NCBI GenBank assembly: GCA_947459405.1
Contig: CANHDQ010000004.1
Span: forward strand, 1-32,838
Direction: 5' to 3'
Length of the DNA stretch: 32,838 nucleotides
Source of the DNA: Comamonadaceae bacterium
GTDB taxonomy: Bacteria; Pseudomonadota; Gammaproteobacteria; Burkholderiales; Burkholderiaceae_C
Of this stretch, positions 17,661 through 27,898 are shown in pieces (within the stretch, counting starts at the first letter, position 1; each line of letters begins with the position of its first letter). The position numbers were made by a program, and so were the translations under genes. A model generated the notes under the pieces. That model did no database searches, was not told the origin of the DNA, and worked only from the letters and a program-made list of their open reading frames with translations.

Positions 17661-18089
17661 TTAGATGTCCAACACTTTGGGCTGCTGGGCCGTGTGGGGA
17701 TGCTCGGCACCGCCATAGACCTTGAGCTTTTTGATCATGGCGTAGCCCAGGGGACCTTTGGGCAGCATGCCCTTGACGGCCTTTTCTAGGGCGCGGCCGG
17801 GGTGCTTGGCCTGCATGTCGCGGAAGTTGGTGGCCGTGATGCCGCCGGGATAGCCCGAGTGGCGGTAGTAGACCTTGTCGAGGGACTTGGCACCGGTCAC
17901 ACGCAGCTGGGCTGCGTTGATGACGACGATGTAATCACCGGTGTCGACGTGAGGCGTGTAGATGGGTTTGTGCTTGCCGCGCAGACGGAGAGCCACTTCG
18001 CTGGCGACTCGACCGAGAACCTTGTTGGCGGCGTCAATCACAAACCACTCATGCACGACCTCAGCGGGTTTGGCGCTGAAAGTTTTCAT
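17661..18089 (-). CDS. rplM: 50S ribosomal protein L13
   Basis: The 142-residue product is L13, an early-assembly large subunit protein: [20 protein letters not shown] at the start, [28 protein letters not shown] in the first half and [24 protein letters not shown] near the end. ATG 18089 is used; the ORF-track start lies 15 codons earlier inside the leader and has no support. The gene is first of rplM-rpsI. Its leader of roughly 155 bases contains several small hairpins and is annotated separately. Confidence 0.98.
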   Translation of the reverse strand: MKTFSAKPAEVVHEWFVIDAANKVLGRVASEVALRLRGKHKPIYTPHVDTGDYIVVINAAQLRVTGAKSLDKVYYRHSGYPGGITATNFRDMQAKHPGRALEKAVKGMLPKGPLGYAMIKKLKVYGGAEHPHTAQQPKVLDI

Positions 18090-18111
18090 GAATGTGCTCT
18101 TGGAAAAAGAA

Positions 18112-18189
18112 CCCCTGCGGGGCCCGTAGGACACCTACTCCACGGTCGGTGCTCCTCTGATGGGAGCCTCTTAGGTGGCTTGCGCAAGC
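18112..18189 (-). other. structured leader of rplM-rpsI
   Basis: The minus-strand leader holds four stems in a row: GCTTGCGCAAGC (18178-18189, self-complementary), GCTCC/GGAGC (18151-18167), GTAGG/CCTAC around TGT (18126-18138), and CCCC/GGGG around a 3-base loop (18112-18122). This density is unusual for the window. Ribosomal protein operons are often autoregulated by their leader RNA, and L13 leaders are known in Firmicutes. Whether this one acts so is inference. Confidence 0.45.
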
Positions 18190-18251
18190 AACCCGTCAAA
18201 AGCTCGGGGCGCTGCGTCTTCCGGCGGGTGTCAAACGCTGAAGAACTGGGC

Positions 18252-18257
18252 ATTATA
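18252..18257 (-). promoter_or_regulatory. candidate -10 box for rplM-rpsI
   Basis: The minus strand reads TATAAT, a perfect -10 hexamer, about 160 bases before rplM. The -35 position (GGGGTC-like) is poor. An AT-rich stretch (CAAATTTG) lies directly upstream. It would start transcription just ahead of the structured leader. Confidence 0.5.
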
Positions 18258-18312
18258 CAAATTTGGCGGAACCGGACCCCGAGGCCTGGGCCGCTGCGGT
18301 TAGCATCGGGCC

Positions 18313-19221
18313 ATGTTCAGTTACCGTCACGCCTTCCATGCCGGCAACCATGCCGATGTGCTCAAGCACATCACGCTGCTGGCCTTGCTCAAATACCTGA
18401 CGCAAAAACAGGCGCTGACGGTGATCGACACCCACGCCGGCGCAGGGCTTTACCGCCTCGATGGCGACTACAGCCAGACCAGCGGCGAGGCAGACCAGGG
18501 GGTGCTGCGTCTGGTCCAGGCCCTGCAAAGCGCACCGGATGGCATCGCCCCCGTCATCCAGGATTACCTGGACCTGCTCGGTGAGCTCAACCCCGGCGCT
18601 GCGCCCAGCCCCGATCGCCTGAAGGTCTACCCGGGCTCACCGTATATCGCTTCGCGCTTTTTGCAAGGCCGCCACAAGCTCAAGCTGTATGAACTGCACC
18701 CGACCGATTTTCGGGCGCTGTCGGGCAATATGGCGCAACTCGAGTTGGGCCGCAGCATCAGCTGCGAGCTGCAAGACGGCTTCGAATCGCTCAAACCCTT
18801 GCTGCCGCCACCCTCGCGGCGGGCGCTGGTGATGTGCGATCCGAGCTACGAGCTCAAAAGCGATTACGCCCAAGTGACCGAGGCGATGGCCGATGCGCTC
18901 AAGCGCTTTGCCACCGGCACCTACGCCATTTGGTACCCCGTGATCCCCCGACCCGAGGCACACGAGCTGCCCAAAAAGCTCAAAACCCTGGCCACCCGGG
19001 CCGGCCGCCCTTGGCTCGATGCGACGCTCACGGTCAAGGGCAGCAAGCTGCAAAAAACCGTGGAAGGCCAAGTCATTCGCCCGGGTCTGCCGGCCAGCGG
19101 CATGTTCGTGATCAATCCACCGTTTACCCTGCACGAGCAGCTCAAGGCCGCCCTGCCCCAGCTGGTGGACTGGCTCGGCCAGGACAGGAACGCGGCCTAC
19201 GCGCTGACCCGGGGCGGCTAA
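18313..19221 (+). CDS. rlmJ: 23S rRNA (adenine(2030)-N6)-methyltransferase RlmJ
   Basis: The 302-residue protein matches RlmJ, which methylates N6 of A2030 in 23S rRNA using SAM. The N-terminus MFSYRHAFHAGNHADVLKH is nearly diagnostic. THAGAGLYRLD is in the SAM-binding region, and WYPVIPRPEAHELPKKL is conserved. The catalytic motif IV is DPSYE, where E. coli has DPPYE. The protein is about 20 residues longer than E. coli RlmJ. It is divergent from rplM and convergent with metF, so it is probably transcribed alone. Confidence 0.95.
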   Translation: MFSYRHAFHAGNHADVLKHITLLALLKYLTQKQALTVIDTHAGAGLYRLDGDYSQTSGEADQGVLRLVQALQSAPDGIAPVIQDYLDLLGELNPGAAPSPDRLKVYPGSPYIASRFLQGRHKLKLYELHPTDFRALSGNMAQLELGRSISCELQDGFESLKPLLPPPSRRALVMCDPSYELKSDYAQVTEAMADALKRFATGTYAIWYPVIPRPEAHELPKKLKTLATRAGRPWLDATLTVKGSKLQKTVEGQVIRPGLPASGMFVINPPFTLHEQLKAALPQLVDWLGQDRNAAYALTRGG

Positions 19222-19239
19222 GGGACTGCCTGCCTGCCC

Positions 19240-20073
19240 TCAGCGGCCCTGGAGGCGGCCGATGATCTCGCCGACCGCCTGCGACTGGTTCATGGTGTAG
19301 AAGTGCAAGCCCGGCACGCCTGCGGTGACGAGCTGGTCACACAGGTCGGTGACCACATCCAGACCAAAGGCCTTGATGGACGCGGTGTCGTCGCCATAGG
19401 CCTGCAGACGCAGCCGGATCCAACGCGGGATCTCGGCGCCGCAGGCATCTGAAAAGCGCAGCAGCTGGCTCGAGCCCAGAATGGGCATGATGCCGGGCAC
19501 CACCGGCACGTCCACGCCGAGCGCATAGGCGTCATCGACGAAGCGAAAGTAGGCGTCCGAATTGAAGAAATACTGCGTAATGGCTGAGTTCGCCCCGGCC
19601 TTGACCTTGGTGGCAAAGGCCTGCAGGTCAGCCTGGGGTGAGCGGGCCTGCGGGTGCGTCTCGGGGTAGGCCGCCACCTCGATGTGGAAGGCATCGCCGG
19701 TCTCGGCGCGGATAAAGGCCACCAGGTCGCTGGCGTAGTGAAACTGGCCGCCGGCGCCGTAGCCGCTGGGCAGGTCACCGCGCAGGGCCACCAGGCGCTT
19801 GACGCCCATGGCCTGAAGCTGCGCCAGTTGCGCACGCACGCCGGCCTGGGTGGCACCGATGCAGGAAAAGTGCGAGGCCGCCGGCACGCCCTCGGCCTGG
19901 ATCTCGGCCACCGCGGCAAAGGTCCCTTCCTGAGTGGATCCGCCGGCGCCAAACGTCACCGAGCAGAACTCGGGCTGGTGCGCATACAGCTTTTGGCGCA
20001 CGGCACGCAACTTGTCGGCGCCCTCGGGCGTCTTGGGGGGGAAAAACTCAAAGCTCAGGGGCAGCGTCTTCAT
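19240..20073 (-). CDS. metF: methylenetetrahydrofolate reductase
   Basis: The 277-residue flavoenzyme reduces 5,10-methylene-THF to 5-methyl-THF for methionine synthesis. The N-terminal LSFEFFPPKTPEGADKL, the glutamate-containing active-site region, FCSVTFGAGGST, and ALRGDLPSG are typical of MetF. PVVPGIMPI is in the C-terminal half. It ends a minus-strand group with tlyA and ahcY. Having MetF and SAH hydrolase together covers two steps of the activated methyl cycle, and SAM-dependent TlyA lies between them. Confidence 0.97.
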   Translation of the reverse strand: MKTLPLSFEFFPPKTPEGADKLRAVRQKLYAHQPEFCSVTFGAGGSTQEGTFAAVAEIQAEGVPAASHFSCIGATQAGVRAQLAQLQAMGVKRLVALRGDLPSGYGAGGQFHYASDLVAFIRAETGDAFHIEVAAYPETHPQARSPQADLQAFATKVKAGANSAITQYFFNSDAYFRFVDDAYALGVDVPVVPGIMPILGSSQLLRFSDACGAEIPRWIRLRLQAYGDDTASIKAFGLDVVTDLCDQLVTAGVPGLHFYTMNQSQAVGEIIGRLQGR

Positions 20074-20097
20074 GGCGGTGCTTCTTAGGTGTCGGGT

Positions 20098-21036
20098 TCA
20101 GTTCTTGCGTTTGCGTTTGGCCGGGCCGGGCTGGCCGTCGTGCGCGCTCTGGCGATCGCCTTCGTCAAGCAGGCCCTGGCGGCGCTCGCTGCGTGGCTGG
20201 CGCTTGGGCGTCTGCCGGGCTGGCGCGTCGGGCAGGGGGGCATCGGTCTGCGATACCCGGCGCGCATGGATGAAAAACTCGCGATTGCCATCACCTCCGG
20301 CAATCGGTGAATCGAGCCACGCCAGCACCTGCAGCCCGAGCTCGTCGCAGCAGTCGCGCAGCCGCTCTTGCACCAGGGCGAAGAGCGCCGGGTCCTTGAC
20401 GATGCCGCCCTTACCCACCTGGCCCGGCTGCAGCTCGAACTGGGGCTTGACCAGCAGCAGCGCATGAGCGTCCAGCTTGAGCAGGCGCACCATGGCAGGA
20501 AGCACCAGGGTCAGCGAGATGAAGGACAGATCGCCCGTGAGGAGATCAAAAGGCTCATGCCCCGACGCCAGCGGCGCACCGACTGCCGCGTCGTGGTGGG
20601 CCCAGAAGTCGCCTAGGGTCAGCGCCCGCGCATTGACCCCCTCGATGCAGACCACCCGCGCATCGCCACGCAAGCTGGCATGCAGCTGGCCGTGGCCGAC
20701 ATCGATGCCCACCACGCGGGCTGCGCCCTGCTGCAGCAGGCAATCGGTAAAGCCTCCCGTCGATTGCCCCAGATCCAGGCAGCGCCAGCCGGCCACCTGC
20801 AAGCCGGTGGCCACCAGCGCCCCCTCGAGCTTGAGCCCGCCGCGCGAAAGGTAGCGCGCCTCGGCGGTGTCGGTCAGTTGCAGCTCGGCGTGCGCGGGCA
20901 CCTCGTCGCCATTCTTGGCGATCTTCTTCCAGGGTGCGTCGCCTTCGCGCCAGAGCACCCCCGAAGCGATCAGACGCTGCGCCTGGGAGCGCGTGGCGGC
21001 GTGGCCGCGTTCGACAAGGAACAGGTCAGCGCGCAT
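20098..21036 (-). CDS. tlyA: TlyA family rRNA (cytidine-2'-O)-methyltransferase
   Basis: The 312-residue protein has an N-terminal S4 RNA-binding domain (MRADLFLVERGHAATRSQAQRLI) and an FtsJ-like SAM methyltransferase domain (YLSRGGLKLEGAL, CLDLGQSTGGFTDCLLQQGA, LLTGDLSFISLTLVLP, LLVKPQFELQPGQVGKGG). It fits the TlyA/hemolysin A family, which 2'-O-methylates cytidines in rRNA. The start is ATG 21036 with GGAGG 9 bases upstream; the ORF-track GTG is 9 codons earlier. A basic tail of about 50 residues (KRQPRSERRQG..., ending AKRKRKN) extends beyond the usual domain. The gene sits between ahcY and metF on the same strand. Confidence 0.92.
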   Translation of the reverse strand: MRADLFLVERGHAATRSQAQRLIASGVLWREGDAPWKKIAKNGDEVPAHAELQLTDTAEARYLSRGGLKLEGALVATGLQVAGWRCLDLGQSTGGFTDCLLQQGAARVVGIDVGHGQLHASLRGDARVVCIEGVNARALTLGDFWAHHDAAVGAPLASGHEPFDLLTGDLSFISLTLVLPAMVRLLKLDAHALLLVKPQFELQPGQVGKGGIVKDPALFALVQERLRDCCDELGLQVLAWLDSPIAGGDGNREFFIHARRVSQTDAPLPDAPARQTPKRQPRSERRQGLLDEGDRQSAHDGQPGPAKRKRKN

Positions 21037-21138
21037 GGGTGGCTGCCTCCGCCCGGCGGACACTGGGCTGGAAAGAGGGGCCCACGCGGGGCCACCCCTT
21101 GCCTGGCCCTGCCCCGCAGTGGGGAAGGCAAAGCGGCA

Positions 21139-22575
<1,437 letters not shown>

Positions 22576-22657
22576 CGGGCTTTTCTCCAAGTGAAAAAGA
22601 CAAGCAGGCCCATCAGGACCACCGCCGCATCAAACAAAAGCTCACGCTGGGTCGGAA

Positions 22658-22700
22658 CTCACCCGTGGCGCTGGCACTTTGCAAGGTGCTGGCGGGTGAG
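22658..22700 (-). promoter_or_regulatory. competing helix of the ahcY riboswitch
   Basis: On the minus strand CTCACCCG at the 3' edge of the SAH aptamer is perfectly complementary to CGGGTGAG about 27 bases further down. Forming this 8-bp helix would remove the 3' strand of the long aptamer helix. This is the expected expression-platform logic for an ON switch, but no intrinsic terminator with a T-run is seen. Direct proof is absent. Confidence 0.5.
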
Positions 22701-22766
22701 CGTCGTTGCGAAGAAAGGGTTCTGAGCCTAGACCACGCAAACGGTGGGTTGCAACGCTCCTCAGAA
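22691..22766 (-). promoter_or_regulatory. SAH riboswitch upstream of ahcY
   Basis: The minus strand contains the SAH aptamer pattern in order: TCTGAGGAGCGTTGC, a small CCAC/GTGG hairpin, AGGCTCAGA, then GCAACGACGCTCACC. P1 is TCTGAG/CTCAGA (22760-22765 with 22721-22726). The long-range helix joins GAGC-GTTGC to GCAAC-GAC-GCTC, giving the known pseudoknot layout. In characterised cases (Wang et al. work on the ahcY motif) SAH binding activates ahcY. Position directly before ahcY fits. Confidence 0.93.
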
Positions 22767-22775
22767 CTGGCCCAG

Positions 22776-22781
22776 ATTGTA
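22776..22781 (-). promoter_or_regulatory. candidate -10 box for ahcY
   Basis: The minus strand reads TACAAT. A start 7 bases downstream would fall at about 22769, immediately before the P1 strand of the SAH riboswitch, which is where a promoter is expected. The -35 region is GC-rich and unconvincing. Confidence 0.5.
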
Positions 22782-22864
22782 GCGGCCGTTGCGGCTTGAG
22801 CGGGACCGGGTCAACGCATCCGAGCGAGCCGCAAGGTTTTGGCTGCGGCCGCCCGGGCCGCGAC

Positions 22865-23242
22865 TTACTTGAGCACGTAGCTGGCCAGCACCGCCTGAAC
22901 CTCGTAGATGCTCAGCTTCTTGTTGAACTGCTTCTGGATGGGCGCGGCCGTGCCGGAAATCCAGATCTTGAGTTCGGCATCGAGATCAAAGGTGCCGGCG
23001 GTCTCGATGGTGAAGTGGGTGATGCTCTTGTACGGAATCGAGTGGTACTCGGTCTTGCTGCCGGTAATGCCCTGCTTGTCGACCAGCACAAAGCGCTTGT
23101 CGGTGAAGACGAAATAATCCCGGATCAGTTGGTAAGCGTGCTCCACCCGTTCACCGGGCGCCAGAATCTGGCTGAACTCGCTCTGAATCTTGGAGGCATC
23201 AATTTTGGATGCGTTGCCTAGCATGCCATCGAGCAGTCCCAT
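22865..23242 (-). CDS. bacterial PH-domain protein (bPH_1 / PF08000 type)
   Basis: The 125-residue protein has the compact bacterial pleckstrin-homology fold described for PF08000: ILAPGERVEHAYQLIRDYFVFTDKRFVLVDKQGITGSKTEYHSIPYKSITHFTIETAG is very close to the family pattern. No signal peptide or membrane segment is visible, so it is cytosolic. Family members form ring-like oligomers in structures; a cellular role is not known. It starts at ATG 23242 and follows slmA on the minus strand with a 70-base gap that could hold its own promoter. It ends just before the ahcY promoter region. Confidence 0.88.
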   Translation of the reverse strand: MGLLDGMLGNASKIDASKIQSEFSQILAPGERVEHAYQLIRDYFVFTDKRFVLVDKQGITGSKTEYHSIPYKSITHFTIETAGTFDLDAELKIWISGTAAPIQKQFNKKLSIYEVQAVLASYVLK

Positions 23243-23312
23243 GGGGTGCCTTTCATCGGTCGTTTCAATTCAGGCCCGCAGGCCATTCCCAGCAAGGATC
23301 TCAGAGGCAGGC

Positions 23313-23945
23313 TCACGCGACAGCCAGCACGATGGCCAGGCTGGCCTCCAGGTTTTCGGACGGTGCGCGCCGAAAGCCTGAGCGAGCGTATCGCTGCAGG
23401 CGCCCCAAAACAAAAGCGTGGAGCAAGGCGGCACGCACCTGGGCCTCGACGGTGGGCATGGCCGTGGCCGCCAGGGCCTCGCGCAAGGGCTGCCGCCACT
23501 GCGCCTCAAGCTTGTCAAAAAACAAGTTCATGCGCTCTTGCAGCCGCTCGTGTTCAAAAACCAGCGCATCGCCCACCATCACCCGGGTCATCCCAGGGTT
23601 GCGCTCTGCAAACTGCAGCACCATGCGCACCATTTTTTGCACCCTGGCACCAGGTTCAGGCTCGCGCTCTTGCAGCTGGTTGATCAGTGAGAACACCGAG
23701 GCCTCGATGAAATCAATCAAGGCCTCAAACATTTGCGCCTTGCTGGCGAAGTGGCGGTACAGCGCCGCTTCACTGACACTGAGGCGGGCGGCCAAGGCAG
23801 CGGTGGTGACTCGCTCGGCGCCGGGTTGCTCGAGCATCGCCGCCAGCGCCTGCAGGATCTGCACGCGGCGCTCTCCGGGTTTGGGCCGCTTGCGCGCCGG
23901 GACATCAGAGGGCTCGGGAGGCGACTCGGGTTCAAGCTCGGACAT
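23313..23945 (-). CDS. slmA: nucleoid occlusion factor SlmA (TetR family)
   Basis: The 210-residue TetR-fold protein has the HTH ERVTTAALAARLSVSEAALYRHFASKAQMFEALIDFIE, very close to SlmA. The FNQ-type ligand domain has LQEREPEPGARVQKMVRMVLQFAERNPGMTRVMVGDALVFEHERLQERMN, again SlmA-like. SlmA binds DNA sites and blocks FtsZ assembly over the nucleoid. The N-terminal 25 residues are Pro/Glu-rich and variable. It lies 72 bases after argB on the minus strand, a pairing common in Burkholderiales, and may be transcribed with it. Confidence 0.92.
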   Translation of the reverse strand: MSELEPESPPEPSDVPARKRPKPGERRVQILQALAAMLEQPGAERVTTAALAARLSVSEAALYRHFASKAQMFEALIDFIEASVFSLINQLQEREPEPGARVQKMVRMVLQFAERNPGMTRVMVGDALVFEHERLQERMNLFFDKLEAQWRQPLREALAATAMPTVEAQVRAALLHAFVLGRLQRYARSGFRRAPSENLEASLAIVLAVA

Positions 23946-24017
23946 GCGCAGCTGCTCTCGGGTGGGGGCTACAAATCATTCTCGCACAGCGCTGGGCGTG
24001 CCCCACAGCCTTGCGTC

Positions 24018-24920
24018 TCAGTGGGACCGGATCATGGTGCCGTAGGCCTGGTCGGTCAGGATCTCCAGCAGCATGGCATGGGGAACACGGCCATCGACCA
24101 CATGCACGGCATGCACACCGCTCTTGGCCGCATCGATTGCGCCGGCCAGCTTGGGCAGCATGCCGCCACTGATGGTGCCGTCTGCCACCAGCTCGTCGAT
24201 CTGGCGCGCGGTCAGCTCGGTGATCAACTCACCGGACTTGTCCAGCACGCCCCGGATATTGGTCAGCATCACCAGCTTCTCGGCCTTGAGCACAGCGGCC
24301 AGCTTGGCCGCCACCACATCGGCGTTAATGTTGTAGCTCTCGTTGGCCTCACCAAAACCGATCGGACTGACCACGGGAATGAATTGATCGTCCTGCAGCG
24401 CACGCACCACGGAAGGATCGATCTGCACGATATCGCCCACTTGGCCGATGTCGTGTTCCTTGTTCGGATCTTGGGAGTCGATCATCTTGAGCTTGCGCGC
24501 CCGAATCAGTCCGCCATCGCGGCCGGTCAGGCCCACGGCCTTGCCGCCGGCCTGGTTGATCAGGCCGACAATGTCTTGCTGTACCTCACCGGCGAGCACC
24601 CACTCGACCACCTCCATGGTCTCAGCATCGGTCACCCGCATGCCCTGGATGAACTGGCCCTTCTTGCCCAGCCGGTTGAGGGCGGTTTCGATCTGCGGGC
24701 CACCGCCATGGACCACCACCGGGTTCATGCCCACCAGCTTGAGCAGCACCACATCCTCGGCAAAGTCCTTCTGCAACTCCGGATCGGTCATGGCATTGCC
24801 GCCGTATTTGATGACCAGCGTCTTGCCATGAAACCGGCGGATATACGGCAAGGCCTGGGCCAGGATTTCCGCCTTGTCACGCGGGGCGATATGGGTCAAA
24901 TCAGGGTCAGTGGAGCTCAT
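24018..24920 (-). CDS. argB: acetylglutamate kinase
   Basis: The 300-residue cytoplasmic kinase phosphorylates N-acetylglutamate in arginine synthesis. [49 protein letters not shown] and [12 protein letters not shown] are diagnostic. The start is ATG 24920 ([10 protein letters not shown]); the ORF track adds 47 codons that run back through the H-NS terminator and are not coding. A long N-terminal helix ([17 protein letters not shown]) is of the type that makes arginine-sensitive hexamers, so feedback inhibition by arginine is plausible. It precedes slmA. Confidence 0.97.
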   Translation of the reverse strand: MSSTDPDLTHIAPRDKAEILAQALPYIRRFHGKTLVIKYGGNAMTDPELQKDFAEDVVLLKLVGMNPVVVHGGGPQIETALNRLGKKGQFIQGMRVTDAETMEVVEWVLAGEVQQDIVGLINQAGGKAVGLTGRDGGLIRARKLKMIDSQDPNKEHDIGQVGDIVQIDPSVVRALQDDQFIPVVSPIGFGEANESYNINADVVAAKLAAVLKAEKLVMLTNIRGVLDKSGELITELTARQIDELVADGTISGGMLPKLAGAIDAAKSGVHAVHVVDGRVPHAMLLEILTDQAYGTMIRSH

Positions 24921-24935
24921 GGCGTTGCAAGAAAT

Positions 24936-24962
24936 AAAAAGGGCCGTCCCAGAGGACAGCCC
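24936..24962 (-). terminator. intrinsic terminator of the H-NS-like gene
   Basis: On the minus strand GGGCTGTCC pairs with GGACGGCCC (9 bp with one G-T wobble, 4-base loop) and is followed by TTTTTATTTC. It lies 39 bases after the H-NS stop and directly before argB, so argB needs its own promoter or read-through. Confidence 0.9.
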
Positions 24963-25000
24963 GCATTGTGCAGCACGGCCCAAGCGGCCGGCCGCTCGCA

Positions 25001-25369
25001 TCAGGAAGCGATGGCGAATTCTTCCTTCGTGCGCCCACTCGCAACCAGACTGGCCATCCAACGCGGCATCAAGCCGCGGCCGCTCCAGGTTTCACCGTTG
25101 GGACCGCGGTATTTGGCCGCCACGGTCGATGTGCCGCCGGCCTTTTTGCCGGCGCGGCCCTGGCCAGCCGCCTTGGATTTGCCCGCGGCCTTGCCACGGG
25201 TCTTGGGCGCCTTTTTGCGGGCGGCCTCCAAATCCTTGGCCGTGATCCCAAAAGCCGCCATTTTGGCGAGAATATCCTGAACGGTATTGTTGAAATCGCG
25301 CGAACGAATATCAGCGGCCTGCTTCTGGAGTTTTTCGATTTGCGTCTGAATATCGATCAAATTACCCAT
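25001..25369 (-). CDS. H-NS family histone-like nucleoid protein
   Basis: The 122-residue protein has an N-terminal coiled-coil oligomerisation region (about 1-45, [18 protein letters not shown]), a Lys/Ala/Gly-rich basic linker (50-80, [18 protein letters not shown]), and the C-terminal H-NS DNA-binding domain with [18 protein letters not shown]. This is the short H-NS type of Burkholderia and Bordetella relatives. It should bind and silence AT-rich DNA. GGAG lies 7 bases before ATG 25369. A clear terminator follows. The unusually basic linker may contact DNA. It lies beside the rhamnose operon, which is only a positional link. Confidence 0.93.
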   Translation of the reverse strand: MGNLIDIQTQIEKLQKQAADIRSRDFNNTVQDILAKMAAFGITAKDLEAARKKAPKTRGKAAGKSKAAGQGRAGKKAGGTSTVAAKYRGPNGETWSGRGLMPRWMASLVASGRTKEEFAIAS

Positions 25370-25554
25370 GGTCCTGCTCCTTTTATGACTGGCAATATCA
25401 CCCTAAGGGGGCTGGCATGATGATATCTCAAATCATAAAGATCAGTTACCCGATTGACCGCATGGTCTGCCAGACAAAGGCCACAGGGGTTTGGGTCGGC
25501 AGAGCGATAACAGATTAAGCAGCGCTTATCCGCAGGCAATAAACCAAGCGCCCG
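25370..25554. other. AT-rich intergenic region before the H-NS-like gene
   Basis: This 185-base stretch is more AT-rich than its surroundings and holds the promoter region of the H-NS-like gene and the 3' end of the rhamnose operon. ATGAT and ATCAT flank 7 bases (inverted repeat around 25421-25437). I see no strong terminator for rfbC. AT-richness before an H-NS gene could allow self-regulation. Confidence 0.4.
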
Positions 25555-26100
25555 TCATTCAAAGCACACAGCCTGGGCCAAGGACGGCGCCTGTCGATCC
25601 TTGTCCGATAACTTGGGCAGACCTTGCAAGGGCCATTGAATGCCGATTTGAGGATCATCCCAAGCCAGACATTTTTCGTGGGCCGGGGCATAGTATTGGG
25701 TGGCTTTGTAAAGAAAATCAGCCGATTCACTTAAAACCAGGAAGCCATGGGCAAATCCGGGCGGAATCCACAGTTGCCGGTGATTGTCTTCGGACAGCTC
25801 AAAACCGACCCAGCGACCAAAACTGGGCGAGCGCCGGCGCAGGTCAACAGCGACATCGAAAACCCGCCCGCGCACCACCCGAACCAGCTTGCCCTGGGCC
25901 TGCTCGATCTGGTAATGCAGGCCGCGCAGTACCCCTTGAGCACTTCGGCTGTGGTTGTCCTGCACAAACTGGGGTTCAAGGCCGGTGGCCTGCGCAAAGG
26001 CCCGCTGGTTGAAGCTCTCGAGGAAAAAACCGCGGGCATCACCGAAGACCCGCGGTTCGATCAGCAGCACATCGGGGATGGAGCTCGGTGTGACTTGCAT
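25555..26100 (-). CDS. rfbC: dTDP-4-dehydrorhamnose 3,5-epimerase
   Basis: The 181-residue cupin epimerises dTDP-4-keto-6-deoxyglucose at C3 and C5, the third step to dTDP-L-rhamnose. DARGFFLESFNQRAF, LRGLHYQIEQAQGKLVRVV (with the active-site His), and PPGFAHGFLVLSESADFLYKATQYYAP are hallmarks. The start is ATG 26100; the ORF-track TTG lies two codons upstream. The start region overlaps the end of rfbA by a few bases. It is the last gene of the rfbBDAC operon. Confidence 0.96.
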   Translation of the reverse strand: MQVTPSSIPDVLLIEPRVFGDARGFFLESFNQRAFAQATGLEPQFVQDNHSRSAQGVLRGLHYQIEQAQGKLVRVVRGRVFDVAVDLRRRSPSFGRWVGFELSEDNHRQLWIPPGFAHGFLVLSESADFLYKATQYYAPAHEKCLAWDDPQIGIQWPLQGLPKLSDKDRQAPSLAQAVCFE

Positions 26101-26102
26101 AT

Positions 26103-26986
<884 letters not shown>

Positions 26987-26990
<4 letters not shown>

Positions 26991-27898
26991 GGGATTGAGA
27001 GTATTTCAGTGAGCATGCGGTCAACGCCCTCTTGCCAGTGCGGCAAGTTCAGGCCAAAAGCTTGGCGCAAACGTTCGGTATCGAGCCGTGAATTGTGCGG
27101 CCGCCGAGCGGCAGTCGGGAAAGCGCTGCTGGCCACGGCAGCGACCTCCCGCACCCGCAAATCGAGGTCGGGCTTGCGCTGACGCGCTTGTTCGATGACG
27201 TGGCTGGCATAGCCATGCCAGGATGTCTGACCTGAGGCCGTCAGATGGTAGAGCCCCGCCAAGCGGTCGGCCTGCCCGGTTTGGGAGCAGACTTGACGCA
27301 GCGCCAAGGCGGTGACATCGGCCAGCAAATCGGCCCCGGTGGGCGCACCGATCTGATCGTCGATGACCTGCAGCTTTTCCCGCTCGGCGGCCAGACGCAG
27401 CATGGTGCGGGCGAAGTTGCCGCCGCGGGCGCCGTAGACCCAGCTGGTGCGAAACACGAGATGACGCTCGCACGATTGCTGAACCAAGCGCTCGCCCTCG
27501 AGCTTGGTGTGACCGTACACGTTCAGGGGCGCCGGCGCATCACGCTCAAGCCAGGGCCGGCTGCCGCTGCCATCGAACACATAGTCGGTGCTGTAGTGCA
27601 CCAGCCAGGCACCCAGGGCCTGCGCCTGGCGCGCCAGCTCACCCACCGCGGTCGCATTGATCAAACGGGCCAGCTCCGGCTCGCTCTCGGCCTTGTCCAC
27701 GGCCGTGTGCGCGGCGGCGTTGACAATGACCTGAGGGGCCAGACTGCGCACGGTTTGCACCAACTCCTGCGGCCGGGTGAAGTCCCCGCATCCGTCGGCG
27801 CTGTCCCAGTCGAGCGCCACCACCTGACCCAACGGCGCCAGGCTGCGCTGCAACTCCCAGCCCACCTGGCCGCCCTTGCCCAGGAGCAGGATTTTCAC
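26987..27898 (-). CDS. rfbD: dTDP-4-dehydrorhamnose reductase
   Basis: The 303-residue SDR-type reductase makes dTDP-L-rhamnose. [17 protein letters not shown] is the NAD(P)-binding glycine-rich start, [17 protein letters not shown] and YGHTKLEGE hold the Tyr/Lys pair, and [15 protein letters not shown] is typical. It starts with GTG and overlaps the rfbB stop as GTGA. It completes the four-step pathway together with rfbA, rfbB and rfbC. Confidence 0.97.

Noticed and set aside
21064-21138. GC-rich repeats between tlyA and ahcY as an intrinsic terminator
   Set aside because: CCCC/GGGG pairings are present, but no clean stem with a T-run was found, so no terminator is called.
23733-25280. 515-residue plus-strand ORF
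   Set aside because: Antisense to slmA, argB and the H-NS gene, and crosses a terminator.
25357-25539. 60-residue minus-strand ORF with CLICYRS...CGLC cysteine pairs
   Set aside because: The Cys-x2-Cys pairs look like a zinc ribbon, but the frame overlaps the H-NS start and ribosome site and occupies its promoter region. No independent support.
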